From the NCBI GenBank assembly GCA_965229095.1, contig OZ245855.1, forward strand, positions 1,922,001-1,986,000: a stretch of 64,000 nucleotides of DNA, written 5' to 3'. This stretch comes from Taibaiella sp965229095. GTDB lineage: Bacteria; Bacteroidota; Bacteroidia; Chitinophagales; Chitinophagaceae. The notes beneath the pieces were generated by a model. That model was not told the origin of the DNA. It saw nothing but the letters and a program-made list of their open reading frames with translations, and made no database searches. Of this stretch, positions 7,783 to 16,577 are shown one piece after another. Made by a program: the position numbers and the translations under genes. Every line of letters begins with the position of its first letter. Within the stretch, counting starts at the first letter, position 1.

Positions 7783-8508
7783 TCAGGCCCCGGTAAGGCT
7801 CTTGACTACTTCGCGGTAAGTATCCCCTACGGCAAGCTCATGGTCCTTGATAAATACACTGTTCTTCCTTACGGCAATAACGCTGTCGATCGACACCAGG
7901 TAAGATTTATGGATACGCAGAAAGCGGTTGGCCGGCAGGAGATCTTCCAACGCTTTAATACTCATACGCGCCACTAAAGGCTTTTGCGGCGCACTCTTCA
8001 GGTATATTTTTATATAATCCCGTAAGCCTTCTACCCATACTATATCACTATACACTACCTTGACCATGCTGTAGTCGGCATTCAGGAAAAAATAATCGGG
8101 GGCCAGGGCCTTGCTATGCTCCTTGGTCTGTATCTCTTTCATACCCTGCCGCAACTGGTGCAGCTCCATTGCCTTATCGCAAGCCTTCATAAAGCGCACC
8201 ATATCGACCGGCTTGAGCAGGTAGTCCAATACGTTGAGCCGGTAGCCATCCAGGGCATATTGTTTATAGGCGGTGATCAGGATCACCATGGGTTTCTGCT
8301 GCAGGCTATCGATCAGTTGCAGCCCCGTCAGCCCCGGCATTTGTATATCAATAAAAACCAGGTCTACCGTATGCTCTTTTAATGCCTTTGTTGCGCTGAA
8401 GGCATCTTTGCAGCAAGCTACCAGGTTCAGATAAGGTACTTTGCCAATGTTATCTATAAGCAAGTCCAATGCCAGCGATTCATCATCTACCGCAATACAG
8501 TTGATCAT
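7783..8508 (-). CDS. LytTR-family response regulator
   Basis: A 241-residue regulator. The receiver domain (residues 1-120) has the acidic pair D8/D9, phosphoacceptor D54 in FIDIQMP, T79 and K99 in LLKP. A LytTR DNA-binding domain occupies about 140-238, with 'ADYSMVKVVYSDIVWVEGLRDYIKIYL' style strands and 'FLRIHKSYLVS'. Its ATG overlaps the upstream kinase stop by one base (TAATG), so the two are coupled as a LytS/LytR-type two-component system. LytTR regulators in this phylum control diverse targets, and none can be named here. Confidence 0.92.
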   Translation of the reverse strand: MINCIAVDDESLALDLLIDNIGKVPYLNLVACCKDAFSATKALKEHTVDLVFIDIQMPGLTGLQLIDSLQQKPMVILITAYKQYALDGYRLNVLDYLLKPVDMVRFMKACDKAMELHQLRQGMKEIQTKEHSKALAPDYFFLNADYSMVKVVYSDIVWVEGLRDYIKIYLKSAPQKPLVARMSIKALEDLLPANRFLRIHKSYLVSIDSVIAVRKNSVFIKDHELAVGDTYREVVKSLTGA

Positions 8509-9815
8509 TAATGTAGTTTTACATGTAACGTTATACTGAACCAGATATTATTTTCTTCGTCTGTTTCTTTACGTATATCCAATACATGTGCTTCGCCATA
8601 CAACAGGTTGAGGCGGCGGCTCACATTGGCCAGGCCTATACCCGAAGCGGTATCCTTCAATTCCGCCTCATCTTTATTACACTTATTGTTTACTGTAAAT
8701 ACCAGTTCACCTTCCTCTGCCGCAAGGGAGATATTGATCCTGGGTTCCTTGATAAAGCCTACACCATGCTTGAACGCATTTTCCACGAAGGGGATCAGTA
8801 GCATGGGCTCTATCCTGGCTTCGGGCTGTTCCAGGTTTTCCAGTTGCACATCGATCGTTACCTTATCGCCAAAGCGCTGGCGCTGCAGTTCGATATAGCT
8901 GTTCAGGTATTCCACTTCCGTTTTCAGCAACACCTTTTCCTCGTTGGCTTCGTACAGCATATAGCGCATCAGTGAGGAAAGCTTGATGATCGTAGGTTCC
9001 AGCTCATCGCTTTTCTTACGGGCCAGTGATGTAACATTGTTCAGCACGTTGAACAAAAAATGGGGGCTGACCTGGGAACGCAAAAAAGACAGTTCAGTTT
9101 TCAGGTTCTCTTCCTGCTTTTGCATGGCCTGTTTATCGGCCCTGGCTTTGTCGCGCAGCATACGGAACAGGATACCCGCGGCAATAGTCAGGGCATAAGG
9201 CGCCAAGCTAAAGGTAAGCGCTCCCAGCGCACTGAAAGAAGTCGTCGTCAGGGGCATGGCACGGGCAGGAAGGGCCGGTACTATATTGGTTATGGAGCCG
9301 GTATCGGGTACCAGGGGCATCACCGCCGTGAGCCCGGCGCTGCTGTCGGGGAATGCAGTATCGGTATCGCGCAATTCGGCAATCCTTTCCGTGATTATTC
9401 CCGGAGCAGTGGTACGAAAGCGCACGAAGTTTCCTCTTGGCGAAAAAAACACGTTCATGATCGAATCGTGTACCAGGATAACCAGGCAGAACAACGCAAC
9501 GATGATGATGCTATAGACCAGGTACTTTTTTTTGCTGAAAAAAAACGGGACCAGCAAAAAGGCATTCAGGTAAAAGACAACAACCCAGATGAGCTTAAGC
9601 CCTGTATCGACATTGAAAATATCGCTCAGGGAAAAAAGCTTCCACGCCGAAGCGTGATCGATGTAGTTAAAACGGACGAAGTAAGGGAGCAGGAATATAA
9701 TAAGCCATACCAGCACATGGGCGACTATTTCCAGCCAGATCTTTTTACGATCCCTTTCCGGCATGAGGTTTGCCGGATCATCAGGCCCAGCCGGCGTTTT
9801 TTGGTTGAAGCGCAT
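8508..9815 (-). CDS. LytS-like sensor histidine kinase
   Basis: Membrane kinase of up to 435 residues. Hydrophobic helices lie near residues 28-45, 74-93, 98-117 and 200-219. They are followed by a short coiled coil and the His_kinase domain with phosphoacceptor H252 in 'QVSPHFLFNVLNN', then the ATPase lobe with 'LIPFVENAFKHG' (N box) and 'GIGLANV' (G box). The ATG at 9815 gives the longest product. The promoter box at 9824-9831 would then make the mRNA essentially leaderless, so the in-frame ATG at 9764 (MPERDRKKIW) is a fair alternative start. It forms an operon with the LytTR regulator. Confidence 0.9.
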   Translation of the reverse strand: MRFNQKTPAGPDDPANLMPERDRKKIWLEIVAHVLVWLIIFLLPYFVRFNYIDHASAWKLFSLSDIFNVDTGLKLIWVVVFYLNAFLLVPFFFSKKKYLVYSIIIVALFCLVILVHDSIMNVFFSPRGNFVRFRTTAPGIITERIAELRDTDTAFPDSSAGLTAVMPLVPDTGSITNIVPALPARAMPLTTTSFSALGALTFSLAPYALTIAAGILFRMLRDKARADKQAMQKQEENLKTELSFLRSQVSPHFLFNVLNNVTSLARKKSDELEPTIIKLSSLMRYMLYEANEEKVLLKTEVEYLNSYIELQRQRFGDKVTIDVQLENLEQPEARIEPMLLIPFVENAFKHGVGFIKEPRINISLAAEEGELVFTVNNKCNKDEAELKDTASGIGLANVSRRLNLLYGEAHVLDIRKETDEENNIWFSITLHVKLH

Positions 9816-9823
9816 TTGAAAAA

Positions 9824-9831
9824 CAAAAGTA
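9824..9831 (-). promoter_or_regulatory. -7 box of the LytS/LytTR operon
   Basis: TACTTTTG on the minus strand, a full TAnnTTTG match, 8 bases before the upstream ATG of the kinase gene. No clear -33 TTG. Confidence 0.45.
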
Positions 9832-9905
9832 TAAATCTCCTTTTCCTACCCTAAAAAATGCTGCCAACAGCCATAATGTTGCGGCAAAACCCTATAATCT
9901 ACCGC

Positions 9906-10316
9906 TTAACGCGCACTCATATAGCCCTGCAACAGGATCGTAGCGCTGATCTCATCTACCAGGGCCTTGTTCTGACGGTCTTTCTTACCCAGGCCGCTGT
10001 CGATCATAGTTTGAAAAGCCATTTTGGAAGTAAACCGTTCATCGATCAATTGTACTTGTATAGCGGGAAACAGCTTTTGCAATTGTCCGAAGAATTTTTC
10101 CACCTTGGGCGTAATGTCGTTATCGCTGCCGTCCAGCCTTTTGGGATGACCCAGGAGGATCAGTTCCACGGGTTCCCGGGTAAAATACTGTTTCAGGTAG
10201 TGCACCAGTTGATCGGTATCTACTGTAGTAAGCCCGGAGGCAATAATTTGAAGCGGATCGGTAACGGCAAGCCCAGAGCGCTTTTTACCATAATCGATCG
10301 CCAGTATGCGGGCCAT
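9906..10316 (-). CDS. ruvX: Holliday junction resolvase-like YqgF/RuvX
   Basis: A 136-residue RNase H-fold protein. It starts with MARILAIDYGKKRSG (D8), has LIDERFTS (E93) in the middle and ALVDEISA (D121) near the end, which are the three acidic active-site positions of the family. YqgF/RuvX is a conserved putative nuclease implicated in pre-16S rRNA 5' maturation and, historically, Holliday junction resolution. Length is normal. The DUF5683 gene lies 28 bases upstream on the same strand. Confidence 0.93.
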   Translation of the reverse strand: MARILAIDYGKKRSGLAVTDPLQIIASGLTTVDTDQLVHYLKQYFTREPVELILLGHPKRLDGSDNDITPKVEKFFGQLQKLFPAIQVQLIDERFTSKMAFQTMIDSGLGKKDRQNKALVDEISATILLQGYMSAR

Positions 10317-10344
10317 ATTTCATGTTTTTAAAAGAGAGAAAGGA

Positions 10345-10941
10345 TCAGAACTTCATCACCAGACCAAAGCCCAGGCCGCCCTGCGGTGTAATAACCGGGC
10401 GGGCATTAAGGCTGATGTCTTCCGATATATCAAAGCCTTTAAGGTGGGCAAACACCACTGCATCGATTACCTGGAGCGTGTACCCTACCCCTGTAAGTAG
10501 AATAGACAGGTCGAGGTTGCGCCGGTAATAGTCCTGCGCGGCGGCAATGGTGGCGATGTCCTGGTATTGCGGAAATTGCGATACAAAATTAGGGTCCTTG
10601 CTTTGCCGGCCAGCGTATTCCCTGCGGAAAGCATTGTAGTTTTTCGAATTATCGTTGAGGAAATAGACCGCGGCCCCCACAAGCGCATAGATCACGGGGA
10701 TTTTCCAGTATTGTTTGTTGTAGAACTGTCCCAGGCCGGGTACTATGGCCGAGAACAATGCTGTTTTCTTAGGGGTAACAAAAGGCGTAGTATCGGCAGC
10801 ATCCGTTATGCCTACAGGCGGCAGCGAAGCCGGCGCAAAGGCAGTGTCATGCTGCTTTACGGCCGTATCGGCCGGCTGTTGCGCATACACCCCCGGAATA
10901 CAAAATGACAATAAAAAAACTAAGAAAATGATGCTCTTCAT
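10345..10941 (-). CDS. DUF5683 membrane protein
   Basis: Product of 198 residues from the chosen ATG, which gives a clean signal peptide (MKSIIFLVFLLSFCIPGVYAQ). An upstream in-frame ATG at 11001 would bury this signal, so it is not preferred. The DUF5683 core is 'KKTALFSAIVPGLGQFYNKQYWKIP', a second helix 'VIYALVGAAVYFLNDN', and a C-terminal 'LDLSILLTGVGYTLQVIDA.VFAHL' helix. Function is unknown. In Bacteroidota the family often sits near cell-division or envelope genes; here it is flanked by ruvX and a lytic transglycosylase. Confidence 0.82.
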   Translation of the reverse strand: MKSIIFLVFLLSFCIPGVYAQQPADTAVKQHDTAFAPASLPPVGITDAADTTPFVTPKKTALFSAIVPGLGQFYNKQYWKIPVIYALVGAAVYFLNDNSKNYNAFRREYAGRQSKDPNFVSQFPQYQDIATIAAAQDYYRRNLDLSILLTGVGYTLQVIDAVVFAHLKGFDISEDISLNARPVITPQGGLGFGLVMKF

Positions 10942-11010
10942 ACGGTGGTACAAAAACGTTCCGGCCGCAAAAATATTGCATTTAGGCCGAATGGCAGGCA
11001 ATAAGCAGGT

Positions 11011-11931
11011 TTACTTATCCATAGGCAATTGGATGGTATAGCTTTTACCGGCTTTTATCGTGAGCTTGCGGTCGCGCAGCCAGGGATTCAGTATCTTGAG
11101 CATTTTGTAATTGGTACCCTGGTCCTGTGCAAATTGTGCCAGGTTAGGGACCGACTCGGTAAGGGTCATGCTGCGGGTAGGTACCGGCTGGTAAGCATCC
11201 GAACCGGGAACGATATAGCCGAATTGATTGGCATTGCCCAACAGGTGCTTTAAAGCCAGGATACGGAACACATAACGGTTAGTTTCTTCGGGCAACAGCA
11301 GATCGTAGTAGCTTCCCGACATCTGGAAGGTGCTTTGATTGCTGAAACCCGCCATACCGCAATTGTAAGAGGCCGCAGCAGCCGTCCAGCTTCCGAATTT
11401 GCCATAAGCTTCCTTGAGGTATTTGCAGGCGGCATCCGTCGATTTTTCCAGGTTGTAGCGTTCGTCTATTTCCTCCGTTATTTCAAGTCCGTAACGGGTG
11501 CCTGTTTCACGCATAAACTGCCAGTAGCCTACAGCGCCTGCGGGCGAGGTAGGGTTTTGTAACGAGCTTTCCGCTACGCAGAGGTATTTGAAATCGTCGG
11601 AAAGGCCATTTTCCTTCAGTTTTTTTTCAATAACCGGGAATACGCGGCTGCTCAGCTTCAGAATATACAGCGTAGAGCCATGCATATAATAATTCATCAG
11701 CAATTCGCGGTCCAGCCGCTCCCTGATCTCCCAGCGTTCCAGGGGCACCTTTTCCCCGGCGAAGCTCATACTTTTGGGGAGTGGCGTGGAGTACCATTTG
11801 TATTGCAGCCTGCCGTCCTCCATCACTTCTACCGGTGTATCCTTATCTCCTTTATTGAAAGCAAGGCCTGCCACAAAAGTAGCCCCGAGCAATATGCCCA
11901 GCCCCAAAGCCCTGACGATTTTTTTATCCAT
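11011..11931 (-). CDS. Lytic transglycosylase with C-terminal LysM-like domain
   Basis: A 306-residue protein with an N-terminal hydrophobic anchor (residues 8-25) and an SLT domain with catalytic E121 in 'VAESSLQNPTSPAGAVGYWQF'. The MltD-type 'AAAASYNCGMAGF' and 'ETNRYVFRILALKHL' motifs follow. The last 45 residues ('NLAQFAQDQGTNYKMLKILNPWL.....GKSYTIQLP') look like a LysM unit. It is expected to cleave peptidoglycan glycan strands in the periplasm, producing 1,6-anhydro ends. It lies 69 bases upstream of the DUF5683 gene. Confidence 0.9.
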   Translation of the reverse strand: MDKKIVRALGLGILLGATFVAGLAFNKGDKDTPVEVMEDGRLQYKWYSTPLPKSMSFAGEKVPLERWEIRERLDRELLMNYYMHGSTLYILKLSSRVFPVIEKKLKENGLSDDFKYLCVAESSLQNPTSPAGAVGYWQFMRETGTRYGLEITEEIDERYNLEKSTDAACKYLKEAYGKFGSWTAAAASYNCGMAGFSNQSTFQMSGSYYDLLLPEETNRYVFRILALKHLLGNANQFGYIVPGSDAYQPVPTRSMTLTESVPNLAQFAQDQGTNYKMLKILNPWLRDRKLTIKAGKSYTIQLPMDK

Positions 11932-12008
11932 GATCTATCATTTTGTAGTACTGCATCTGACTATCCCGATAAAAGAAACCTTAGCACTATTTACCTCCTC
12001 CACGTTGC

Positions 12009-12055
12009 TGAGCTTGTCGAAGCACCATTGTAACGCCGTCCTTTCGACAGGCTCA
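12009..12055. repeat. Inverted repeat TGAGCTTGTCGAAG / CTTTCGACAGGCTCA
   Basis: Two near-perfect inverted arms flank an 18-base spacer. This TTCGACAGGCTCA-type element is dispersed in many bacterial genomes as a REP-like sequence, and it lies between two genes here. Confidence 0.5.
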
Positions 12056-12163
12056 AGGACCGGAAGGGGCTTGTTTCCTATATCGGAATAGTCAGTATAC
12101 TGCAATTTAAGGATTTAAAGGGAGGGAACCGTGTCTGTGCTCATTTTTTTCGGAGTGGCCTGT

Positions 12164-12206
12164 AGCCAAAAGGCCCGTCCTCGCAATGAGGACGGGCCTT
12201 TTGGCT
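12164..12206 (-). terminator. Strong terminator hairpin of the OmpR-type regulator
   Basis: A perfect 19-bp stem (12164-12182 with 12188-12206) around the 5-base loop GCAAT. It lies 18 bases past the stop of the gene at 12224. The arms include AGGCCCGTCC and GGACGGGCCT. Confidence 0.8.
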
Positions 12207-12223
12207 ATTACTGTTGCAGTTTA

Positions 12224-12910
12224 TTATTCCATTTCAAATTTATACCCCACCCCTTTTACGGTAGTGATCACATCGATACCCAGCTTCTGGCGTATTTTGC
12301 GGATGTGCACATCGATGGTACGGTCGCCCACGATTACTTCGGTGCCCCATACTTTCTGCAGGATCTCGTTGCGCAGGAATACACGGCCGGGCTTGGAAGC
12401 CAGAAGATTCAGCAGTTCAAATTCTTTCTTGGCCAGGATAATTTCTTCTCCTTTATAGCTTACCGTAAATTTGTATTTGTTGATCTCCAGGTCGCCGAAT
12501 ACGATCTTGTTGCCTTGTTCTTCATCTTTCTTCACACGACGCAAGGCAGTACGTAAGCGGGTCAGCAGCAGTTCCGGTTTGATCGGTTTCGCAATGTAGT
12601 CGTCAGCCCCCAGTTTCAGTCCTTCGATCTCAGATTTTTCGTCGCTCAATGCCGTCAGGAAAATGATAATTGTACTATCCAGTTCCGGGTTGCGGCGCAA
12701 TTGCTGGATCGTTTGCAGTCCATCCTTTTCGGGCATCATAATGTCGAGCAGGATCAGGTCTGGATTAAATACTTCCGCTTTCCTGATAGCTTCGTCGCCA
12801 TTGTAAGCAGTAGCGGTTTCGTAACCAGCCTGTTTCAAGTTGTAGTTGATGAATTCTACAATATCCTGTTCATCATCAACTACCAGAATTTTTCCAAAAT
12901 TGGATTCCAT
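12224..12910 (-). CDS. OmpR/PhoB-family response regulator
   Basis: A 228-residue two-domain regulator. The receiver has D12/D13, phosphoacceptor D56 (LLDIMMP), T86 and K108 (IAKP). A winged-helix DNA-binding domain spans about 130-226, with 'LAKKEFELLNLLASKPGRVFLRNEIL', 'VIVGDRTIDVHIRKIRQKLG' and 'ITTVKGVGYKFE'. No histidine kinase gene is adjacent, so it is an orphan in this window. The resemblance to PhoB-type proteins is general, and a phosphate role is not supported by context. Confidence 0.92.
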   Translation of the reverse strand: MESNFGKILVVDDEQDIVEFINYNLKQAGYETATAYNGDEAIRKAEVFNPDLILLDIMMPEKDGLQTIQQLRRNPELDSTIIIFLTALSDEKSEIEGLKLGADDYIAKPIKPELLLTRLRTALRRVKKDEEQGNKIVFGDLEINKYKFTVSYKGEEIILAKKEFELLNLLASKPGRVFLRNEILQKVWGTEVIVGDRTIDVHIRKIRQKLGIDVITTVKGVGYKFEME

Positions 12911-13006
12911 ATTACGGTTTTGAATTCGAGTGCAATATTAGAGTAAGTTAAAAGAAAAATAACATTACGAAATTGTTAATTGTACCTACACCAAAATGCT
13001 TGTAAG

Positions 13007-14188
13007 TCAAGCTGTTCCTGGGTTTGCAGGTGGTGGCAATACCTCGTTGATCTCCGATCCGCTGATCTCGATCTGCGTAGGATAAGCAAATCCCTTAGCA
13101 TGCTGATACATAGCCTCGTACACGCCGAAATAAACCTGTTGCCGTACTTTTCCGAAATCTGTCTCAGGATTTACGTTGACAAAATAAATGACCTGGATAT
13201 TTACCGATGAATCCCCGAAGCTTTCCAGTTGTACCACAGGCGTACCCGTAGTACCTTCCGTTTTCAGCAACACGTTGCGGATCTCTTTCATCGCGTTTTC
13301 GAGCGAAGTCCTGGAAAGCCCGTAAACCGCGCCTACACTGAATACCACCCTTCTTATCCCTCTCTCGGAAAAATTTTCGAGATGATTGTCGATCAGTTGA
13401 CGGTTAGGAATCGAAATAATGGATTTGTCAAAAGAACGGATGCGGGTACTGCGGAATCCTACCTTTTCGATATGACCTTCTACCCCGTCTATTTTTACCC
13501 AATCCCCTATGGTAAAAGGCTTATCGATCATGACCATAAATGAGGCCAGGAGGTTTTCCAGGCTTTCCTTAGCGGCAAAGGCGATGGCAATACCCCCTAC
13601 ACCCAAACCGGCCACCAGGGCAGCCACATTGACGTGGAATACTGCGCCCAATACCGATAAGGCACCAAAAACCCAGACCACGACCTTAAGTACATCTTTG
13701 AGCAGGGGTAATATCTGTTGCCTTTCCCGGTCGTCGCGCTCCTTGGCTTTATTGACCAATACCAGGAAAATAAAATCCAGGACCCTGGAAACCAGCAATG
13801 CCAGGTAAAACAACAGGAAGAGAAAAAACAGGTGATCGACCAGGTCCATAAGGGTAACCAGGGTCTTGGCGACCTCCTGACCTGCTTCCTTTACCGGTTT
13901 AAGCCTCTTGAACAGGATCATTTTATCCAGCGAAACGCTGAGCTGGTAAAAGGCGATATAAAAAAATACGGTAACGATAAGCCCTTCGATGGGCCGTAAT
14001 ACCAGCCCTTTGAATTGCTGACCATAATAATCGGCCGAGAATTTCCGGAATACGGTAAAGAACAACCGGGTAAAAATGGAAGAGATATAACGCTTGAGCA
14101 ATAATGCCAGCAGCAATATGATAACAAAGCGGAGGTACACCTCTACCGTATTACCGAAATAGACTTGTTGCAGAAAATCCAGATTCAA
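13007..14188 (-). CDS. MscS-family mechanosensitive ion channel
   Basis: A 393-residue membrane protein with three to four N-terminal hydrophobic helices. The MscS pore helix ('NVAALVAGLGVGGIAIAFAAKESLENLLASF' region, rich in Gly/Ala) is followed by the beta domain ('KPFTIGDWVKIDGVEGHIEKVGFRSTRIR'), then a mixed alpha/beta C-terminus. It likely acts as an emergency valve in the inner membrane during hypo-osmotic shock. It is a single gene with about 100-base gaps on both sides. Confidence 0.93.
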   Translation of the reverse strand: MNLDFLQQVYFGNTVEVYLRFVIILLLALLLKRYISSIFTRLFFTVFRKFSADYYGQQFKGLVLRPIEGLIVTVFFYIAFYQLSVSLDKMILFKRLKPVKEAGQEVAKTLVTLMDLVDHLFFLFLLFYLALLVSRVLDFIFLVLVNKAKERDDRERQQILPLLKDVLKVVVWVFGALSVLGAVFHVNVAALVAGLGVGGIAIAFAAKESLENLLASFMVMIDKPFTIGDWVKIDGVEGHIEKVGFRSTRIRSFDKSIISIPNRQLIDNHLENFSERGIRRVVFSVGAVYGLSRTSLENAMKEIRNVLLKTEGTTGTPVVQLESFGDSSVNIQVIYFVNVNPETDFGKVRQQVYFGVYEAMYQHAKGFAYPTQIEISGSEINEVLPPPANPGTA

Positions 14189-14323
14189 ATGTAGGCAGTT
14201 TGTTTACTGCAAAATAAGGAGAAAAATAGTCTTACAAGGGTTTTAGGGCAACATAGTATATGATAGGCCGGGCCTGTTTCTGCTAAAAGCGGCTACCACA
14301 ATACCTTTCAGCCCTCGGCCGGT

Positions 14324-14956
14324 TTATTTCATCGTAAAGGTCAAATTACCCAATGACCGGGCAACACTGTCCGGGCCAAAGCATACGATGTGCTCCAGGA
14401 TCACCTGGTCTCCTGGTTGAAGGGCAGCCATCAGTTGGCTGCATTCACCGGCAAAAGTGTTGCCGGTAATATCTGCAGTGCCCGTAATTGCCCCTTTCCT
14501 TACTGTCTTAAAAGTAAACCGGGTTACTTTAGGCGCCAGGTCCACCTCGCAATAGGGAACAAGCACGCTTACTCCTAACTGTGCCTGGAACCGGTTCAAT
14601 GCGATATAACCTCCGCTCCGCCCGCCTACTACGGCTTTCGGATCGGCTATAAACTTTGCCCTGAGGGTTTGGGTGCCTATCACCTGGCGCTTACCACCCT
14701 TTTGCGTGGCCACCTCCAGGTTCACTACACCGGATTCCGTTGCTGTGTACATATATTTACAGCCGGATACTTTTTTTAAGGTGCCCTTATCCGCACTTAC
14801 AGAAAGCGCGTCACAGCCGCAGTCGCCCGAAACTATAGTGAGGGGATTATCTATCCCGATATAGACCAGGTTCATTTTATCGGCCCGCACCACGAAGTCC
14901 TGGGCAAACGACAACACAGGCATAGCGGATAAGGCCAGTATCAAGAGATATTTCAT
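14324..14956 (-). CDS. Secreted protein with stand-alone GldM C-terminal domain (copy 1)
   Basis: A 210-residue protein with a signal peptide (cut after SFA). The mature part matches the periplasmic C-terminal half of GldM: 'ADKMNLVYIGIDNPLTI' at the start, 'F.ADPKAVVGGRSGGYI' in the middle and 'LQPGDQVILEHIVCFGPDS.ARSLGNLTFTM' at the end. Full GldM (about 510 residues) has an N-terminal transmembrane helix and is part of the T9SS motor; both the helix and the N-terminal domains are absent here. It lies 5 bases downstream of a paralogue with the same layout. A role linked to T9SS is inferred from homology only. Confidence 0.72.
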   Translation of the reverse strand: MKYLLILALSAMPVLSFAQDFVVRADKMNLVYIGIDNPLTIVSGDCGCDALSVSADKGTLKKVSGCKYMYTATESGVVNLEVATQKGGKRQVIGTQTLRAKFIADPKAVVGGRSGGYIALNRFQAQLGVSVLVPYCEVDLAPKVTRFTFKTVRKGAITGTADITGNTFAGECSQLMAALQPGDQVILEHIVCFGPDSVARSLGNLTFTMK

Positions 14957-14961
14957 GGTGC

Positions 14962-15606
14962 TTATTTTGTAATGTTTACAGAGAAAGATTCGAGCGCTAT
15001 TTCCTTTTGATCCGGCTTAAGACACATGATATCGTCAAAAACTATCGTATCGCCGGGCAGCACCTGCGCGATCACCGTTTTCGCCTGTAGCTCGAATACA
15101 TTATTGTTGTTCTGCACGCTTGCATATACCTTCCCGTCCCTGATCACATTCATTTGGAAAGAGGTAACCTTGAAGTGTACATCAAAATCAAAGCCATCTA
15201 ATTTGGCAATCACCCCCATCTGGGCCTTGAATATATTAAGGGGAACATCGCCATCGCGCTTGCCCGCCAATGCTGCCACCGGCAAGGGCAAAGGTTTTAC
15301 ACGATAAGTGATTTTTCCCACATCGGTATAGCCATTGCCCGCCTTCCGGCTCAGGGTAAAAACCGCAGTACCTGGCTTATTACTGTTAAAGATATAAGTG
15401 CAGTCGTTTGGACCTTTCCGGAGCTGCCCGTTATCGACGCTCAGCTTCAGGTTCTTGCAACTGCAATTTTCCAGGCCTATAGTAATGGGGTTATCCACTG
15501 TTTCGTAAGTCACATGTACCCGGTCCGCATCTACCGCGACGCCCTGCCCGGAAGCAGCTATCGTACCGGCCAGCAGAAGGTTACTTAAAAGCAATAGTTG
15601 TTTCAT
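14962..15606 (-). CDS. Secreted protein with stand-alone GldM C-terminal domain (copy 2)
   Basis: A 214-residue paralogue of the downstream gene, with signal peptide MKQLLLLSNLLLAGTIAASG. The start at 15606 is chosen because the upstream ATG (15627) adds 7 residues before the lysine. It has 'VHVTYETVDNPITIGLENCSC', 'YRVKPLPLPVAALAGKRDG' and 'VLPGDTIVFDDIMCLKPDQ', aligning block by block with copy 1. Both contain paired cysteines (NCSCK / DCGCD) after the first strand, not typical of GldM itself. The genes are 5 bases apart and must be co-transcribed. Confidence 0.72.
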   Translation of the reverse strand: MKQLLLLSNLLLAGTIAASGQGVAVDADRVHVTYETVDNPITIGLENCSCKNLKLSVDNGQLRKGPNDCTYIFNSNKPGTAVFTLSRKAGNGYTDVGKITYRVKPLPLPVAALAGKRDGDVPLNIFKAQMGVIAKLDGFDFDVHFKVTSFQMNVIRDGKVYASVQNNNNVFELQAKTVIAQVLPGDTIVFDDIMCLKPDQKEIALESFSVNITK

Positions 15607-15679
15607 GTTGAAAATTTCCGGAAACAATTTACGAAAATCCTCTAATGAAACAACTATATATTTAAAGATAATACCAGGT

Positions 15680-16495
15680 TTAAATAGACACGTTGAAGTC
15701 CCTTAAAGCATCGTTCAGACTGGTTTTGAGGTCGGTGCTTTCTTTACGTTTACCGATGATGAGGGCACAGCCTACGCCGTATTCACCGGCAGGAAACTTC
15801 TTGGTATAACTGCCGGGGATCACCACGCTGCGGGAAGGCACGATGCCTTTGTATTCTACAGGCTCATCGCCGCTCACATCAATGATCTTGGTAGATTGCG
15901 TCAATACTACATTGGCCCCCAGCACTGCTTCTTTTTCTACCCGCACACCTTCTACCACGATACAACGGGAACCGATAAAGCAACCGTCCTCGATAATCAC
16001 AGGCGCCGCCTGCAAGGGTTCCAACACACCGCCTATGCCTACGCCGCCACTCAGGTGTACCTCTTTTCCTATCTGCGCACAACTGCCTACCGTAGCCCAG
16101 GTATCGACCATCGTACCTTCGCCCACATAAGCGCCGATATTGACATAGGAAGGCATCAATACTACGTTGCGGGCGATGTAGGCGCCATAGCGGGCTACCG
16201 CATGGGGTACGGCACGCACACCCAGTTCGGCATAGTTCTTTTTCAGCTCCATCTTATCGTAAAACTCGAACGGAGGCAGGTCCCAGGTTTTCATTTTCTG
16301 AATACCGAAGTAAAGCAGGATAGCCTGTTTAACCCATTGCTGTACCTGCCAGCCGCCATCCTGCGGTACCGCTACGCGCAGTATGCCTTTATCCACCTGG
16401 TCTACCACTGCCCGTATGGCATCCTGGTATTGGGGTTGGGTCAATAAATCCCTGTTGGCATAAGCTTCTTCAATAAGTTGTTGGTAGGTATCCAT
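15680..16495 (-). CDS. dapD: 2,3,4,5-tetrahydropyridine-2,6-dicarboxylate N-succinyltransferase (DapD)
   Basis: A 271-residue protein of normal DapD length. The N-terminal helical domain ends in 'GGWQVQQWVKQAILLYFG', followed by the left-handed beta-helix with hexapeptide repeats ('ARNVVLMPSYVNIGAYVGEGTMVDTWATVGSCAQIG', 'LSGGVGIGGVLEP') and the C-terminal 'PSRSVVIPGSY'. It transfers succinyl from succinyl-CoA in the lysine/meso-diaminopimelate pathway. It is monocistronic by spacing. Confidence 0.95.
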   Translation of the reverse strand: MDTYQQLIEEAYANRDLLTQPQYQDAIRAVVDQVDKGILRVAVPQDGGWQVQQWVKQAILLYFGIQKMKTWDLPPFEFYDKMELKKNYAELGVRAVPHAVARYGAYIARNVVLMPSYVNIGAYVGEGTMVDTWATVGSCAQIGKEVHLSGGVGIGGVLEPLQAAPVIIEDGCFIGSRCIVVEGVRVEKEAVLGANVVLTQSTKIIDVSGDEPVEYKGIVPSRSVVIPGSYTKKFPAGEYGVGCALIIGKRKESTDLKTSLNDALRDFNVSI

Positions 16496-16523
16496 TATTT
16501 AGTGTACTTGTTTTTGTTTTATT

Positions 16524-16550
16524 AAAAAAAAGACGGTACCACTACCGTCT
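16524..16550 (-). terminator. Terminator of the CoA-transferase gene
   Basis: AGACGGTA and TACCGTCT form an 8-bp stem with a 4-base loop. On the minus strand it is followed by seven T. Confidence 0.85.
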
Positions 16551-16577
16551 CTGTTTTCTTGCAGCAAACCGGGAAGT

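Noticed and set aside
9060..9854. 264-codon plus-strand open frame
   Set aside because: It lies antisense to the histidine kinase and shows no domain.
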